A stretch of DNA of 64,000 bases from an uncultured Actinomyces sp. (GTDB lineage Bacteria > Actinomycetota > Actinomycetes > Actinomycetales > Actinomycetaceae), in assembly GCA_900541895.1 (NCBI GenBank), contig UWSI01000001.1:1-64000 (forward strand). The letters are read 5' to 3'. The notes beneath the pieces were generated by a model. It had not been told where the DNA came from. It was given only the letters and a program-made list of their open reading frames with translations, and did no database searches. Shown piece by piece: positions 1-9,966 of this stretch (its first letter is position 1; each line of letters starts with the position of its first letter). A program made the translations under genes and the position numbers.

Positions 1-2
1 GC

Positions 3-746
3 CCGCTGGGCCTGACCGCGCGCCTGGGCGTTCGGCGCCTGGCTGCCTGGGCCTTCGCACTGGCGCTCACAGGTTCGCTCTTCGGCGCGATGTCGGGCGG
101 CTTGTCCGACCTGATCGCCAACAACCCGTCGAGCACCGCCTACATCGACAAGATCGCCCCCGAGATGCGGCCCGTCGTCCAGTACACCACGTTGCTCACG
201 GTTGTGATAGTGGCCCTCGTAGCCACTGCGGTCGTCCAGCGGGTGCTCAACCTGGCCGCGTCGGAGGAACGCGGGCTGAGCGAAGCGGCGCTGACCTGTG
301 GGGTCCCGCGCACACGAGCGCTCATAGCCGCCCTGGCCGACGCCATCGGCGCAGGAGTGGTCCTACTCGTCGTGTCGGGCGCTGTACTGGCGGCCGCCAT
401 GGCGACCCAGGTTCGTGAGGACCACGCTGCCGGCAGGGCGTTCGTCTTCACGCTTACCCAACTGCCGGGGGTCGTGGCGGCGGTGGGCATCGCCGCGATG
501 CTGGTGGGAGCAGCCCCGCGGTGGCGGTCCCTGGCGTGGGCGATCATCGCGTGGAGTTCCTTCGCCAGCCTCTTCGGCGGCCTCATCGACATGCCGAAGT
601 GGGCGCAAGACCTCTCCGTCCTCGGGCACGTGATCGATCCGTGGGGGACGACCCACTGGCTGCCCATGGCCGTCCAGCTTGGGGTTGGCATCGCGTGCTG
701 CGCTGGCGGCCTGATCGCCTACCGCGTGCGAGACATTCCCGCGTGA
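3..746 (+). CDS. ABC exporter permease, C-terminal part (cut by window edge)
   Basis: The reading frame is open from the window edge and ends in a TGA at 744-746, so the N-terminal part of the gene lies outside. The visible part has about five to six hydrophobic segments with short charged loops, including a stretch reading SEERGLSEAALTCGVPRTR between two membrane helices. This layout matches the permease subunit of actinobacterial ABC exporters annotated as polyketide antibiotic or multidrug exporters, where an upstream ATPase and often a TetR regulator are expected. Family assignment is from overall pattern, not a diagnostic motif. The substrate cannot be told from the sequence. Confidence 0.75.
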   Translation, partial: PLGLTARLGVRRLAAWAFALALTGSLFGAMSGGLSDLIANNPSSTAYIDKIAPEMRPVVQYTTLLTVVIVALVATAVVQRVLNLAASEERGLSEAALTCGVPRTRALIAALADAIGAGVVLLVVSGAVLAAAMATQVREDHAAGRAFVFTLTQLPGVVAAVGIAAMLVGAAPRWRSLAWAIIAWSSFASLFGGLIDMPKWAQDLSVLGHVIDPWGTTHWLPMAVQLGVGIACCAGGLIAYRVRDIPA

Positions 747-752
747 GCGCTC

Positions 753-884
753 GTGTCCCTCCCGCCGCTCGTTCTCGGAGGGATCGGAAACCTCCTGCTC
801 TACCGCATCTGCGCCACCCTGATCATCAGGTTCGGCTCCGTCTGGCTGGGCATTGCCGACGGCAGGCCCCCGCAGACGGCATGA
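753..884 (+). CDS. possible small membrane ORF, 43 aa
   Basis: A GTG-started frame six bases after the permease stop encodes a 43-residue peptide, hydrophobic in its first half (LLLYRICATLIIRFGSVWLG). Its stop overlaps the ATG of the next small ORF as ATGA, which would fit translational coupling. No convincing ribosome binding site is seen and no family is recognised. It may be a decayed remnant of a membrane protein rather than a functional gene. Confidence 0.25.
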   Translation: MSLPPLVLGGIGNLLLYRICATLIIRFGSVWLGIADGRPPQTA

Positions 885-997
885 ACGGCTGGCAGGTGGC
901 CATCCTGGTCGCGGCCTACGCCCCGATGCTGCTCCTGTGGGCTCCCGCCCTCACGATCGGTCTCATCGACTACTGGCGTCGGCGCACAACCCGATAA
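881..997 (+). CDS. possible small membrane ORF, 38 aa
   Basis: An ATG at 881, overlapping the previous stop by ATGA, opens a 38-residue peptide with one strong transmembrane segment followed by a basic tail (DYWRRRTTR), a positive-inside signature. A hairpin at 1002-1033 follows directly. The ribosome binding site is weak. It could be a genuine single-span microprotein or the end of a broken membrane gene. Confidence 0.3.
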   Translation: MNGWQVAILVAAYAPMLLLWAPALTIGLIDYWRRRTTR

Positions 998-1001
998 CAC
1001 A

Positions 1002-1033
1002 CTGGGGGTCACGCCTGACGGCGCGGCCCCCAG
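1002..1033. terminator. hairpin between permease region and pgi
   Basis: Arms CTGGGGG (1002-1008) and CCCCCAG (1027-1033) with an 18-nt loop sit between the converging small ORF and pgi. It lacks a clear T run, so it is a modest terminator candidate for either strand. Confidence 0.4.
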
Positions 1034-1055
1034 ACGCGTACTTATCGGTCCAAGA

Positions 1056-2723
1056 TCAGCGGTTCGCGCGGTAGAACTCGATGAGCGAACGAGTTGAGGA
1101 ATCCTGTTGATCCAAGACCGCCTGATCGCCCTCGATTGCGGGAAGAATCTGCTTGGCCAAAACCTTACCCAGCTCAACGCCCCACTGATCGAAGGAATCC
1201 AGTCCCCAGACCGCACCCTCAACGAAAGTGATGTGCTCATAGAGCGCAATGAGCTGTCCCAAGACCGAAGGGGTCAGCGCGGGCGCCATAATCGAGGTCG
1301 TGGGACGGTTACCCGTGAAGACGCGGGCTGAAACCAGTTCTTCTGCGGTGCCTTCAGCGCGAACCTCTTCTGCGGTCTTACCGAAAGCCAAGGCCTTGGT
1401 CTGAGCGAAGAAGTTCGACAAGAACAGCTCGTGCATATCCGCATCAGCGTCGCGAATCGGCCACGAGGGCTGAGCGAAGGCAATGAAGTCTGCGGGAACC
1501 ATGCGGGTTCCTTGATGAATCAGCTGGTAGAAGGCGTGCTGGCCATTCGTTCCCGGCTCACCCCAGAAAACCTCGCCGGTGTCGTAGAAGACCGGGCTTC
1601 CATCGCGACGCACGGACTTGCCATTCGACTCCATGGTGAGCTGCTGCAGGTATGCGGGGAAACGGTGCAGGTACTGCGAGTACGGGAGCACTGCATGGGT
1701 GTCCGCGCCCAAAAAGTTTGAATACCAAACGTTGAGCAAGCCCATGATGAGCGGAACATTATCCTTGGGCGCTGCCGACGCAAAATGCTGATCAATTGCA
1801 CGCATGCCTCCAAGGAATTCCTCGAAGTGCTCAGGACCGATCGCGATCGCCAGGGAGGTTCCAATTGCGGAATCTACCGAGTAACGGCCGCCAACCCAAT
1901 TCCAGAAACCGAAGGCATTTGCCGGATCGATACCGAATTCTGCGACCTTGTCCAATGCCGTCGAGACAGCAACGAAATGCTTGGAAATCGCTTCCTTTTC
2001 CTGTTCGGGATCATCGCCGATGACGCCCTTTTCACGCAGCGACTTCAAGGACCAGTCACGAACCGCATGGGCGTTGGTGATGGTCTCCAAAGTGGTGAAG
2101 GTCTTCGAGGCTACGATCACCAGAGTGGTTTCGGGGTCCAGATCCTTGGTGGTCTCCCCCACGTCGGTCGGGTCAATATTGGAAATGAAACGGCATTCCA
2201 AGCCCTCTTGGACGTAGGGCTTCAAGGCTTCGTATGCCATGACGGGTCCAAGATCCGAGCCACCAATACCCACGTTGACAACGGTTGCTACGCGCTTACC
2301 GGTGACGCCTACCCAATCTCCGCTGCGCACACGGTTGGCGAAGGAGTAGAGGCGATCTAGAACCTCGCGGACATCTGCAACAACGTTGCGTCCATCGACG
2401 ATCAGTTCCTCATCGGAGCCGCGACGCAGCGCGGTGTGGAGCACCGAACGGTTTTCAGTGACATTGATGCGGTCACCGCGAAGCATGGCATCACGAAGGG
2501 GAAAGACCTCGGTCTGATCTGCCAGTTCAAGAAGCTGATTGAGAGTCTCTTCATTAATCAGGTTCTTGGACAAATCGATGTACAGGTCCCCGACTTTCTT
2601 CGTCCACTTCTGGGCGCGTTCTGGGTCTTGCTGGAACCAGCTACGCAGATCGGGGTTGAACACTTCTGCATGCTCATCCAGTGCAGCCCAAGCGGGGGTT
2701 GTCGTCGGGTCAATTGCGCTCAT
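1056..2723 (-). CDS. pgi: glucose-6-phosphate isomerase
   Basis: The 555-residue cytosolic product interconverts glucose 6-phosphate and fructose 6-phosphate in glycolysis and gluconeogenesis. It has the usual family length, the sugar-phosphate loop [10 protein letters not shown] near residue 155, the stretch [13 protein letters not shown] near 280 and the conserved [20 protein letters not shown] block carrying active-site Glu and His. The start is an ATG preceded by AGGAG at eight bases spacing. It lies 42 bases downstream of the phosphofructokinase gene on the same strand, so the two consecutive glycolytic steps are probably co-transcribed, with the kinase gene first. Confidence 0.97.
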   Translation of the reverse strand: MSAIDPTTTPAWAALDEHAEVFNPDLRSWFQQDPERAQKWTKKVGDLYIDLSKNLINEETLNQLLELADQTEVFPLRDAMLRGDRINVTENRSVLHTALRRGSDEELIVDGRNVVADVREVLDRLYSFANRVRSGDWVGVTGKRVATVVNVGIGGSDLGPVMAYEALKPYVQEGLECRFISNIDPTDVGETTKDLDPETTLVIVASKTFTTLETITNAHAVRDWSLKSLREKGVIGDDPEQEKEAISKHFVAVSTALDKVAEFGIDPANAFGFWNWVGGRYSVDSAIGTSLAIAIGPEHFEEFLGGMRAIDQHFASAAPKDNVPLIMGLLNVWYSNFLGADTHAVLPYSQYLHRFPAYLQQLTMESNGKSVRRDGSPVFYDTGEVFWGEPGTNGQHAFYQLIHQGTRMVPADFIAFAQPSWPIRDADADMHELFLSNFFAQTKALAFGKTAEEVRAEGTAEELVSARVFTGNRPTTSIMAPALTPSVLGQLIALYEHITFVEGAVWGLDSFDQWGVELGKVLAKQILPAIEGDQAVLDQQDSSTRSLIEFYRANR

Positions 2724-2765
2724 CGTGCTTTCTCCTGATGATCGACGGTCACGGGAATTTCCCGC

Positions 2766-5060
2766 TTAGTGATTAAAGCTCTCTGCTTGCATGATAGTCA
2801 CCGGCTCAAGCTCTCGCGGCTGGGACTGCATGGACACTGCGGTCAGAATCGGGCGAAGATCACGCCACCACTGATCGAAGGGACGACGATTCGCCATGTC
2901 CAAATCATCGAACATTCGGTCTACCGGGCGGACCTGGATTGCATTCCCCACGTCACCGATGTAGACAGCCTGCGAACGTCCCTGCGAGAACTGGTTGTCC
3001 AATTCACCCAGAGCGGCAAAGACTAGGCGAGTCGCAAGCAGACGGTCATAAGGACTGGGAGCACCGCCCTGCTGGAGGTGTCCAAGCGCAGAGGAACGGA
3101 CGTCGTAGAGCCCGTCACTTTCAGCCTCGAAAACGTTCGCAAGGAACTCACGGTTGTAATGCGCGTCCGCTTCCTCGTTGACAACAACAAGGAATAGACG
3201 GCGACCGGCCTCGAAAGTTTCACGCAGGCGGTGCGCATCCTCATCAATCTCTGCCAGGGTCGTGTTTTCCTCATTCAAATAGGCGTATTCAGCGCCCGAG
3301 GCGATTCCTGACATGAGCGTGAGGTAGCCGCAGCGTCGCCCCATGAGTTCTGCGACAAAGCAGCGCTTGGAGGCAGCCGCGCTTTCCTTAATACGATCCA
3401 ATGCCCACACAGCATTATTCAGTGCGGTATCGGTACCAATCGCCAGTTCAGCGCCGGGAAGGTTATTGTCGATCGAGGCTGGAACCAGAACGATGGGAAT
3501 ACGGAAAGCCGGGTAGCGATCGAGCTCCGAGGTCATTTCCTTGACGGCCAGGTATGCATTAAGACCACCGACCACCAAGAGGGCGTCAATTTCATTGCGT
3601 TCGATTGCGCGCCCCAAGGCGTAGTACTCGTTCACTGTGGGAACGGGGCGGCGCGTTCCTAGCTCAGCACCACCGTGGAATGCCCATCCTTCAACGTCAT
3701 CCCACGTCAGCTCGCGAACCTGATTATCGGCAAGTCCCGCCCAAGAGCCATCGATTCCAAGCATGGTCCAGCCCTTAGCGATACCAAGCCTGACGGCAGC
3801 GCGCGCAGCAGTATTCATACCGGGGGCAAGACCGCCTGCGTGGATGATGGCCACGCGCTTAGCGGATCCGCTGGGGGGATTCTCTGCCAGCGTCGGAGGC
3901 GTCGACAGGAGCTGGTTAATTCCAACCATCACGGTGAAGGAACGTCCACGAGCCGCCTGCGCGGCTGCAAAGTCCCCAGCTTTAATGAGGTCCTTGACGC
4001 CTCGAGTCTGATGGACCGCTTCCATGAGCGGAATTCGAGTGACCCGATTGTGGCGGACACCCAGAATTGTCGCTACATCGGGATCAGCTGGGTTCAAGAT
4101 CTCTTGGACTGCGGCAAAGCCCAAGAGTGTGGACATCCAACGGTCATACGCGGAAGGAACGCCGCCTCGTTGAACGTGACCGAGGATGGTGATTCGCGCA
4201 TCCTCTCCGGTACGTTCTTTGAAGGCATCAGCGATGTCTTGAGAGGAAATGGGGTTACCCGCGCGGTCGGTAGCGCCTTCGGCAACGATGATGATGGATT
4301 CACGTCGTCCTGCAGCACGCCCTTCTTTCAGGCGCTCGACCATTTCATCTTCCCAGCCATCACGTGCCGGATCCTCGGGAGTGAAGACGTAGTCAGCACC
4401 GCCGGCTACCGCTGACATGAGCGGTAGATACCCGCAGTGGCGTCCCATGACTTCGACAACAAAGGTGCGCTGATGCGAGGCTGCAGTCGAAGAAATCTGG
4501 TCGATGGCGTCAACGATGCGATGAAGCGCGCTATCCGCCCCGATCGTCATATCGGTACCGACCATGTCGTTATCGATAGAGCCAACCAAGCCGACAATAT
4601 AGAGGCGCTGATGCAGCTGCGCTTGCTGCGCAGAGATAGCCCCTTCGTCGACTAGCTCGCTGAGGTGTTGGGCCCATTCCGTACGGAATTCTTCCGTACC
4701 GGACAGCGAGCCGTCACCGCCGATGACGACCAGACGGTCGATTCCCTTTTCAATCATGTGCAAGGCTGCCGCGTGACGGCCTTCGTATTCACGAAATTCG
4801 GGGCAGCGAGCGGTCCCAATAACGGTTCCGCCCTCTGCAAGGATTCCCGAGGCGTCCGACCAGCTCATTTCGCGAATGCAAGCTTCGCCTTTAACCGCTC
4901 CCGCCCAGCCGTCAAGGATTGCGTAAGGCTGCGCGCCACGTGCCAGCGCGGTGCGGACAACCGCACGAACCGCAGCATTCATTCCTTGGGCATCACCACC
5001 GGAGGTGAGGACGCCAATCTTTACGGGCTCGGACGCGCTTGTGACACTCACTTGCTCCAC
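2766..5060 (-). CDS. pfkA: 6-phosphofructokinase, tandem double-domain form
   Basis: The protein of about 764 residues is two phosphofructokinase domains fused head to tail, about twice the usual bacterial length. The N-terminal half has GVLTSGGDAQGMNAAVRA, the metal/ATP loop GGDGS near residue 130 and the catalytic SIDNDMVGTD. A Gly in GGDGS and before SIDND fits an ATP-dependent rather than PPi-dependent enzyme. The C-terminal half keeps the fold motifs (HAGGLAPGMNTAARA) but reads GGLNA instead of GGDGS and SIDNNLPG instead of SIDND, so it is probably non-catalytic and regulatory, as in eukaryotic PFK. Start: a GTG at 5060 is favoured, with GGAG eight bases upstream; the frame is open to an ATG at 5099. 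pgi follows. Confidence 0.9.
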   Translation of the reverse strand: MEQVSVTSASEPVKIGVLTSGGDAQGMNAAVRAVVRTALARGAQPYAILDGWAGAVKGEACIREMSWSDASGILAEGGTVIGTARCPEFREYEGRHAAALHMIEKGIDRLVVIGGDGSLSGTEEFRTEWAQHLSELVDEGAISAQQAQLHQRLYIVGLVGSIDNDMVGTDMTIGADSALHRIVDAIDQISSTAASHQRTFVVEVMGRHCGYLPLMSAVAGGADYVFTPEDPARDGWEDEMVERLKEGRAAGRRESIIIVAEGATDRAGNPISSQDIADAFKERTGEDARITILGHVQRGGVPSAYDRWMSTLLGFAAVQEILNPADPDVATILGVRHNRVTRIPLMEAVHQTRGVKDLIKAGDFAAAQAARGRSFTVMVGINQLLSTPPTLAENPPSGSAKRVAIIHAGGLAPGMNTAARAAVRLGIAKGWTMLGIDGSWAGLADNQVRELTWDDVEGWAFHGGAELGTRRPVPTVNEYYALGRAIERNEIDALLVVGGLNAYLAVKEMTSELDRYPAFRIPIVLVPASIDNNLPGAELAIGTDTALNNAVWALDRIKESAAASKRCFVAELMGRRCGYLTLMSGIASGAEYAYLNEENTTLAEIDEDAHRLRETFEAGRRLFLVVVNEEADAHYNREFLANVFEAESDGLYDVRSSALGHLQQGGAPSPYDRLLATRLVFAALGELDNQFSQGRSQAVYIGDVGNAIQVRPVDRMFDDLDMANRRPFDQWWRDLRPILTAVSMQSQPRELEPVTIMQAESFNH

Positions 5061-5163
5061 GAGTCGTGCTCCATTTCCACAGTGATCATCGGTGAACAAC
5101 TTCTTTAAGTCTATTGCTTAACGCACGCAGTTGCATCCACCCTAGATCCCGGGTGAAAAACGT

Positions 5164-6504
5164 TCAGGAACGCGGGCTTTCGGTGATTGTCGCACCGTTC
5201 AAGGCCGCAGATTCTGCAAGTTCTTCCGGGCTAACAACGCCCTCGACCGAAACCTTGTGCAGGTAGGCCATACCGTCAAAGGCCAGCTCACGCGTGTGTT
5301 CGGAATCGCCCTCGGGACCCAGCTTGCCGCCGGTCAGACGGTCCATGATGATCGCGATCGCGCCGTCACCCGTCACGTTCGTTGCGGTGCCGAAGGAGTC
5401 AAGAGCAATGTAGGTGGCAATCATCAGGGCAACCGCAGAATCATCGAAGCCCAGCATCGACTGCAAGATACCGGTAGCGGCCATAATTGCGCCGCCGGGG
5501 ACGCCCGGAGCAGCCACCATGGTGATGCCGAGCATGAAGATGAATCCGACCCACTGGGTGGTGGTGACCGTCATGCCCTGGGTGTAGACGATCGCAAAGG
5601 CGAAAGCGAAAATCTTCGAGGTTGAACCGGCCAGGTGAATCGTTGCACACAGAGGAATCGTGAACGAAGAAACAGCATCGGACACGCCATTCTTTCGGGT
5701 CTGGCGCAAGGTGACAGGAATCGTTGCTGCCGAGGACGAGGTTCCCAAAGCGGTCAGGTACGCGGGAAGCATGGTGAAGATGGCCTTGAAGGGGTTGACG
5801 CGACCAACCGCACCGGCAACAAAGTACTGCGTGAGCAGAATGACTACTTCCAGAATCAGAACAATGACAACTACGCGGATCAGGGTTCGCATGATGTGAA
5901 CCGCTTCGCCGGTGTAGGTGAGGTTCAAGAAGATGCCGAAGATGTGCAGGGGAAGAAGAGGAACGATGATGTTCTCGATCAAGCGGGTGATGATCGCACG
6001 GAACTCAATAAAGCCCTTGCGCAGAACGCCCCGAGGCACCAAGGACAGGCCAATGCCGACGACGAAGGACAGCAAGAGCGCGGTCATCACACCAACGACC
6101 GGAGGCATTTCGATGGTGAAGTAGGTCTTGAGGACTTCCTTCGGAGTTTCGACCTGAGTCAGCTGCCCAACAAGAACCTTCGGGAAGAAGTAGGCGCACA
6201 CTCCGTAGGTCAGGAAGCCTGCAAACATTGTCGAGGCGTAGGCGAGAGCCGCAGTCAGACCCAGCCAGTGGCCTGCACCCTTACCCAGGTCAGCGATTGC
6301 CGGGGTCACCAGGCCGATGATGATGAGCGGAATTGAGAAGGACAGGAACTGCCCGAAAATAGTAGAGAAAGTTACGAAGACATCGCCCAGTGCCGACGGC
6401 ATAATGTGGGAATCACCAATAGTGACAGATCCCAGAACCAATGCCAGAACGATCGCTACCAGCACCCAGATCAGGATGCCGCTCTGTTCAAGAAACTTTC
6501 TCAT
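5164..6504 (-). CDS. dicarboxylate/amino acid:cation symporter (DAACS family)
   Basis: The 446-residue membrane protein has the hallmarks of the glutamate/C4-dicarboxylate symporter family: about eight transmembrane helices, a serine-rich re-entrant loop GTSSSAATIPVT near residue 255 and the substrate/sodium motif NVTGDGAI near 375. It probably couples uptake of an acidic amino acid, serine/threonine or a dicarboxylate to sodium or protons; the sequence does not settle which. The start ATG has a GAGG box about nine bases upstream. It stands alone, with the phosphofructokinase gene starting about 65 to 100 bases downstream. Confidence 0.92.
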   Translation of the reverse strand: MRKFLEQSGILIWVLVAIVLALVLGSVTIGDSHIMPSALGDVFVTFSTIFGQFLSFSIPLIIIGLVTPAIADLGKGAGHWLGLTAALAYASTMFAGFLTYGVCAYFFPKVLVGQLTQVETPKEVLKTYFTIEMPPVVGVMTALLLSFVVGIGLSLVPRGVLRKGFIEFRAIITRLIENIIVPLLPLHIFGIFLNLTYTGEAVHIMRTLIRVVVIVLILEVVILLTQYFVAGAVGRVNPFKAIFTMLPAYLTALGTSSSAATIPVTLRQTRKNGVSDAVSSFTIPLCATIHLAGSTSKIFAFAFAIVYTQGMTVTTTQWVGFIFMLGITMVAAPGVPGGAIMAATGILQSMLGFDDSAVALMIATYIALDSFGTATNVTGDGAIAIIMDRLTGGKLGPEGDSEHTRELAFDGMAYLHKVSVEGVVSPEELAESAALNGATITESPRS

Positions 6505-6609
6505 TGCTCAAACCTCGTATAAAGAAGTACGGACTTGGCAAGAGTGACAGCTTTCGCCTAAGAAGTCACCATCGACCACATTATGGACGCTTTGTCTACC
6601 GCGTCACAT

Positions 6610-6900
6610 TCACCCGAGCCCCAGCGTTGCAGTGTAGGGCGAGAAGTACCAAATCACGGCCCCAAGCAGGACATACAATCCAACATCCGCCCACCGACGC
6701 CTTGAAGCGAACCAGGGACGCCCAGGCCACACCGCACGCATCACCGCCATGATGAACATCGTCACAACCAGGACCAGGACAGCTTTGTGCGGGTGATTAA
6801 AAACAGCAAGAAGGGTAATCAGCACGCATGCAAGGACAACGAAGGCAACGCTCACTAAGGTAGCGACTCCACCTGTCGATCCCGAGGACTGATCTTCCAT
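6610..6900 (-). CDS. DUF3017-type small membrane protein
   Basis: The 96-residue protein has three predicted membrane segments and a central RAVWPGRPWFASRRRWADV loop, which resembles the actinobacterial DUF3017 family of unknown function. The N-terminus is short and polar (MEDQSSGSTGG). It is divergent from pta, sharing the 130-base region 6901-7029. No function is proposed. Confidence 0.7.
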   Translation of the reverse strand: MEDQSSGSTGGVATLVSVAFVVLACVLITLLAVFNHPHKAVLVLVVTMFIMAVMRAVWPGRPWFASRRRWADVGLYVLLGAVIWYFSPYTATLGLG

Positions 6901-7029
6901 GCCTTCAGGGTATCGCGAAAGCAGACATAAGCGCGACGCACTTAAATGAGCGGACTACGATAGACCCGTCGGCTCACTTGATTGTTAACCAATCCAGCCA
7001 AAAATACATACCGATATAAAGGAGTAGAC

Positions 7030-8524
7030 GTGAGCACCCGTTTTATCGTCATTGCCGCCCAGGCAGAAGCCGCCTCACAGGTCAGTGACGACTTCGCAGC
7101 GCTTGTCCCCGCTTCAACGCTGGCACGGGTGAGCGCCGCCGGTACCTCCACTTCCGAGGCCATCACCTCCGACCCCGAGCAAGCCCTCCCCCGCGTCGTG
7201 GAAGATATCCGCAGCCACACAGAGGATATTGTCCTGATCGATGCACTCCCCGAAGGCTCCGTTTCGACTTTCGACACCTTGGGATGGAACCTCGACGTGG
7301 CGGCATCGACCAACGCTCGCGTCATCGCAGCTTTCGATACCGAAGGCGCCTCCCCCGAACTTATTGAACGCGAGATCGAGGTTCTTGATCGTCGCGCGCG
7401 TCAGCACGCAACTCGCGTCGCAGCGGTTGCTCTCCCCTCAGCAGTCGCCTCGCACGTTAAGACTCAACTTCCCGTTCTCGAACTGCCTTTCAACGCACAA
7501 ACTCTGGATGCGGCCTCGGCACTGGAAGCTCCCCAGGTTGTTACCCCCCTTTCCTTCCAGGCGGATCTTATTGACCGCGCACGTTCCAACCGCAAGCGCA
7601 TCGTCTTGCCCGAACCGGAAGACGATCGTGTCCTGCGCGCAGCAGCCATTGTTCTTGAACGTGGAATTGCCGATCTGGTACTGCTCGGCGATGCGCAGGC
7701 AATCAACGCACGCGCTGCGGAGCTTGGCCTGGATGTCTCGGCAGCTACCGTCGTTTCCGTTGACGACCCCGCATACGCGGAGCGCTACGCGGAGGAATTC
7801 GCACGCCTGCGCGCCAAGAAGGGCGTGACCATCGAGCAGGCTCGCGACAAGGTTCGCGATGTCTCCTACTTCGGCACGATGATGGTCCACATGGGCGACG
7901 CCGACGGCATGGTCTCTGGTGCAATCCACACCACCGCTCACACCATCGTTCCTTCCTTCCAGATCATTAAGACCGCTCCCGGCGTCTCGATCGTTTCTTC
8001 AGTCTTCCTCATGCTGCTGAAGGATCGCGTGTGGGCATTCGGCGACTGCGCCGTCAACCCCAACCCGACCCCCGAGCAGCTGGCAGATATCGCGATTTCC
8101 TCGGCTGCAACCGCGCGCCAGTTCGGCCTCGATCCGAAGGTTGCAATGCTCTCCTACTCGACCGGAACCTCCGGTTCGGGCGTGGACGTGGACACGGTTG
8201 TCGAGGCCACTCGCTTGGCTCGCGGAAAAGACCCCCGATCTGGCCCTCGAAGGACCGATCCAGTTTGACGCTTCCGTTGACGAGGCCGTCGCCTCGGTCA
8301 AGCTTCCCGACTCCCCCGTTGCCGGCCACGCGAACGTCTTCATCTTCCCCTCGCTCAACGCTGGAAATATTGGCTACAAGGCCGTTCAGCGTTCCTCCGG
8401 TGCGGTCGCAATCGGCCCGGTTCTGCAGGGACTCAACAAGCCCGTGAACGACCTCTCACGCGGCGCTTTGGTTGAAGACATCGTCAACACCGTCGCCCTA
8501 ACTGCCGTTCAGGCGCAGGGCTGA
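7030..8524 (+). pseudogene. pta: phosphate acetyltransferase, interrupted by a one-base frameshift
   Basis: Pta makes acetyl phosphate from acetyl-CoA, the partner of AckA in overflow acetate production. Translation is best started at a GTG at 7030 behind AAAGGAG. The N-terminal P-loop-like regulatory region and the PTA_PTB catalytic domain (from about residue 180, ARSNRKRIVLPEPEDDRVLRA) are intact up to EATRLARG, then the frame runs out at 8268. The continuation [19 protein letters not shown] through to the normal C-terminus is found one base later. Removing one G of the GG at 8224-8225 restores a 497-residue protein of normal length. It may be a real loss, a mixed population or a sequencing error; the lack of any other damage favours an error or a very recent event. 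Confidence 0.9.
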
Positions 8525-8530
8525 GAATTC

Positions 8531-8562
8531 TCGGGGGTGTGGGGACAATCCCACACCCCCGA
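8531..8562. terminator. hairpin between pta and ackA
   Basis: A 13-bp perfect stem TCGGGGGTGTGGG (8531-8543) and its complement (8550-8562) with loop GACAAT follows the pta stop by seven bases. It should reduce read-through into ackA, which has 111 further bases of its own upstream sequence. Confidence 0.75.
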
Positions 8563-8673
8563 ATTCCGTCTCCATCACTTCCACGCGTAAACTGCACTCA
8601 TCAGACCACTCATCCATGCGTTACATTGCCCCGCACACCGCGGCCTCGCATGTGATTCTTAGAAAGGCACGTC

Positions 8674-9867
8674 GTGACCGACACCGTTCTTGTTATTAAC
8701 TCTGGTTCTTCCTCTATCAAGTATCAGCTCATCAACCCCGACAACGGCGATGCGATCGCCAAGGGCTTGGTTGAGCGCATCGGCGAATCCGAGGGCCACA
8801 TCCAGCACAAGTACGGCGAGAAGGTCGTCGATGTGAACGAGCCCATTGCTGATCATGAAGTTGGCATGCGCGAAGTTCTGCGCCTCTTCGATGAGGTCGG
8901 TCCCTCTCTTGCCGAGGCCAACATCGTGGCCGTTGGTCACCGCATCGTTCAGGGCGGTAAGTACTTCGACGGTCCGGCTCTGATCACCGACGAAGTTCGT
9001 GACCTCATCGATGAGCTGTGCGCACTGGCTCCCCTGCACAACCCCGCGCACCTCAAGGGCATCGATGTTGCTCGCGAGCTCATGCCCGATACTCCTCACG
9101 TCGCGGTTTTCGACACCGCTTTCTTCCAGCGCTTGCCTGAGGACACCGCAACCTACGCGTTGAAGCAGGAAGTTGCCGAGAAGTATTCAGTCCGTCGTTA
9201 CGGCGCTCACGGAACTTCTCACCAGTACGTTTCTGAAAAGGTTGCCTCCCTGCTGGGCGATAACGCCCTGCGTCAGATCGTTCTTCACCTGGGTAATGGC
9301 GCATCGGTGTCCGCCGTTAAGGCTGGCCGCCCGATCGATACCTCCATGGGCTTGACCCCTCTCGAGGGCTTGGTCATGGGAACCCGCACCGGCGATATCG
9401 ATCCCGCGGTTGTTTTCCACCTGCAGCGTCAGACCGGTTGGAGCACCGACGAGGTCGATGACCTCTTCAACAAGCAGTCGGGTTTGAAGGGTTTGACCGG
9501 TGAGAATGACATGCGCGCAGTCCGCCACATGGCCGATTCTGAGGACCCCGAGGTTGCACGCCGCGCACGCCTGGCCCTGGACATCTACGTCACCCGTATC
9601 ATCAAGTACATCGGCTCCTACACCGCTGAGCTCGGTGGTCTGGATGTCATTACCTTCACCGCTGGCATTGGTGAAAACGATGCTGATCTGCGCCGCGAGG
9701 TTTGCGAGCGTCTGCTCCCCTTTGGTGTGCGTATTGACAACGAGATCAACAACCAGCGTTTCTCTGCTCCCACAACCATTTCGACCGATGATTCCTCGAT
9801 CACCGTCATGGTTGTTCCCACCAACGAGGAGCTGGCAATCGCACGTCAGGCTCTGACGCTGATCTGA
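8674..9867 (+). CDS. ackA: acetate kinase
   Basis: The 397-residue enzyme transfers phosphate from acetyl phosphate to ADP, giving acetate and ATP. It opens with the family signature VLVINSGSSSIKYQ and has FDTAFFQ near residue 148, GAHGTSHQYV near 178, HLGNGASVSAV near 206 and the C-terminal TFTAGIGEND. Length is typical. The start is a GTG with AGAAAGG upstream. It follows pta after a strong hairpin, so the two may be partly independently expressed. In many actinobacteria the pair serves acetate excretion from sugar fermentation. Confidence 0.97.
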   Translation: MTDTVLVINSGSSSIKYQLINPDNGDAIAKGLVERIGESEGHIQHKYGEKVVDVNEPIADHEVGMREVLRLFDEVGPSLAEANIVAVGHRIVQGGKYFDGPALITDEVRDLIDELCALAPLHNPAHLKGIDVARELMPDTPHVAVFDTAFFQRLPEDTATYALKQEVAEKYSVRRYGAHGTSHQYVSEKVASLLGDNALRQIVLHLGNGASVSAVKAGRPIDTSMGLTPLEGLVMGTRTGDIDPAVVFHLQRQTGWSTDEVDDLFNKQSGLKGLTGENDMRAVRHMADSEDPEVARRARLALDIYVTRIIKYIGSYTAELGGLDVITFTAGIGENDADLRREVCERLLPFGVRIDNEINNQRFSAPTTISTDDSSITVMVVPTNEELAIARQALTLI

Positions 9868-9898
9868 GTCTAGACGCGACTTTTCATCGCAATACGAG

Positions 9899-9924
9899 GC
9901 CGGGGCTGCCATGTGCACCCCGGC
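9899..9924. terminator. hairpin after ackA
   Basis: Arms GCCGGGG (9899-9905) and CCCCGGC (9918-9924) with a 12-nt loop lie 31 bases after the ackA stop and before the sirtuin gene. There is no long T run, so termination strength is uncertain. Confidence 0.5.
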
Positions 9925-9966
9925 TTCGGCGTATTCTAAAAAGGTTCCATGGACTAAGGAGCCACA

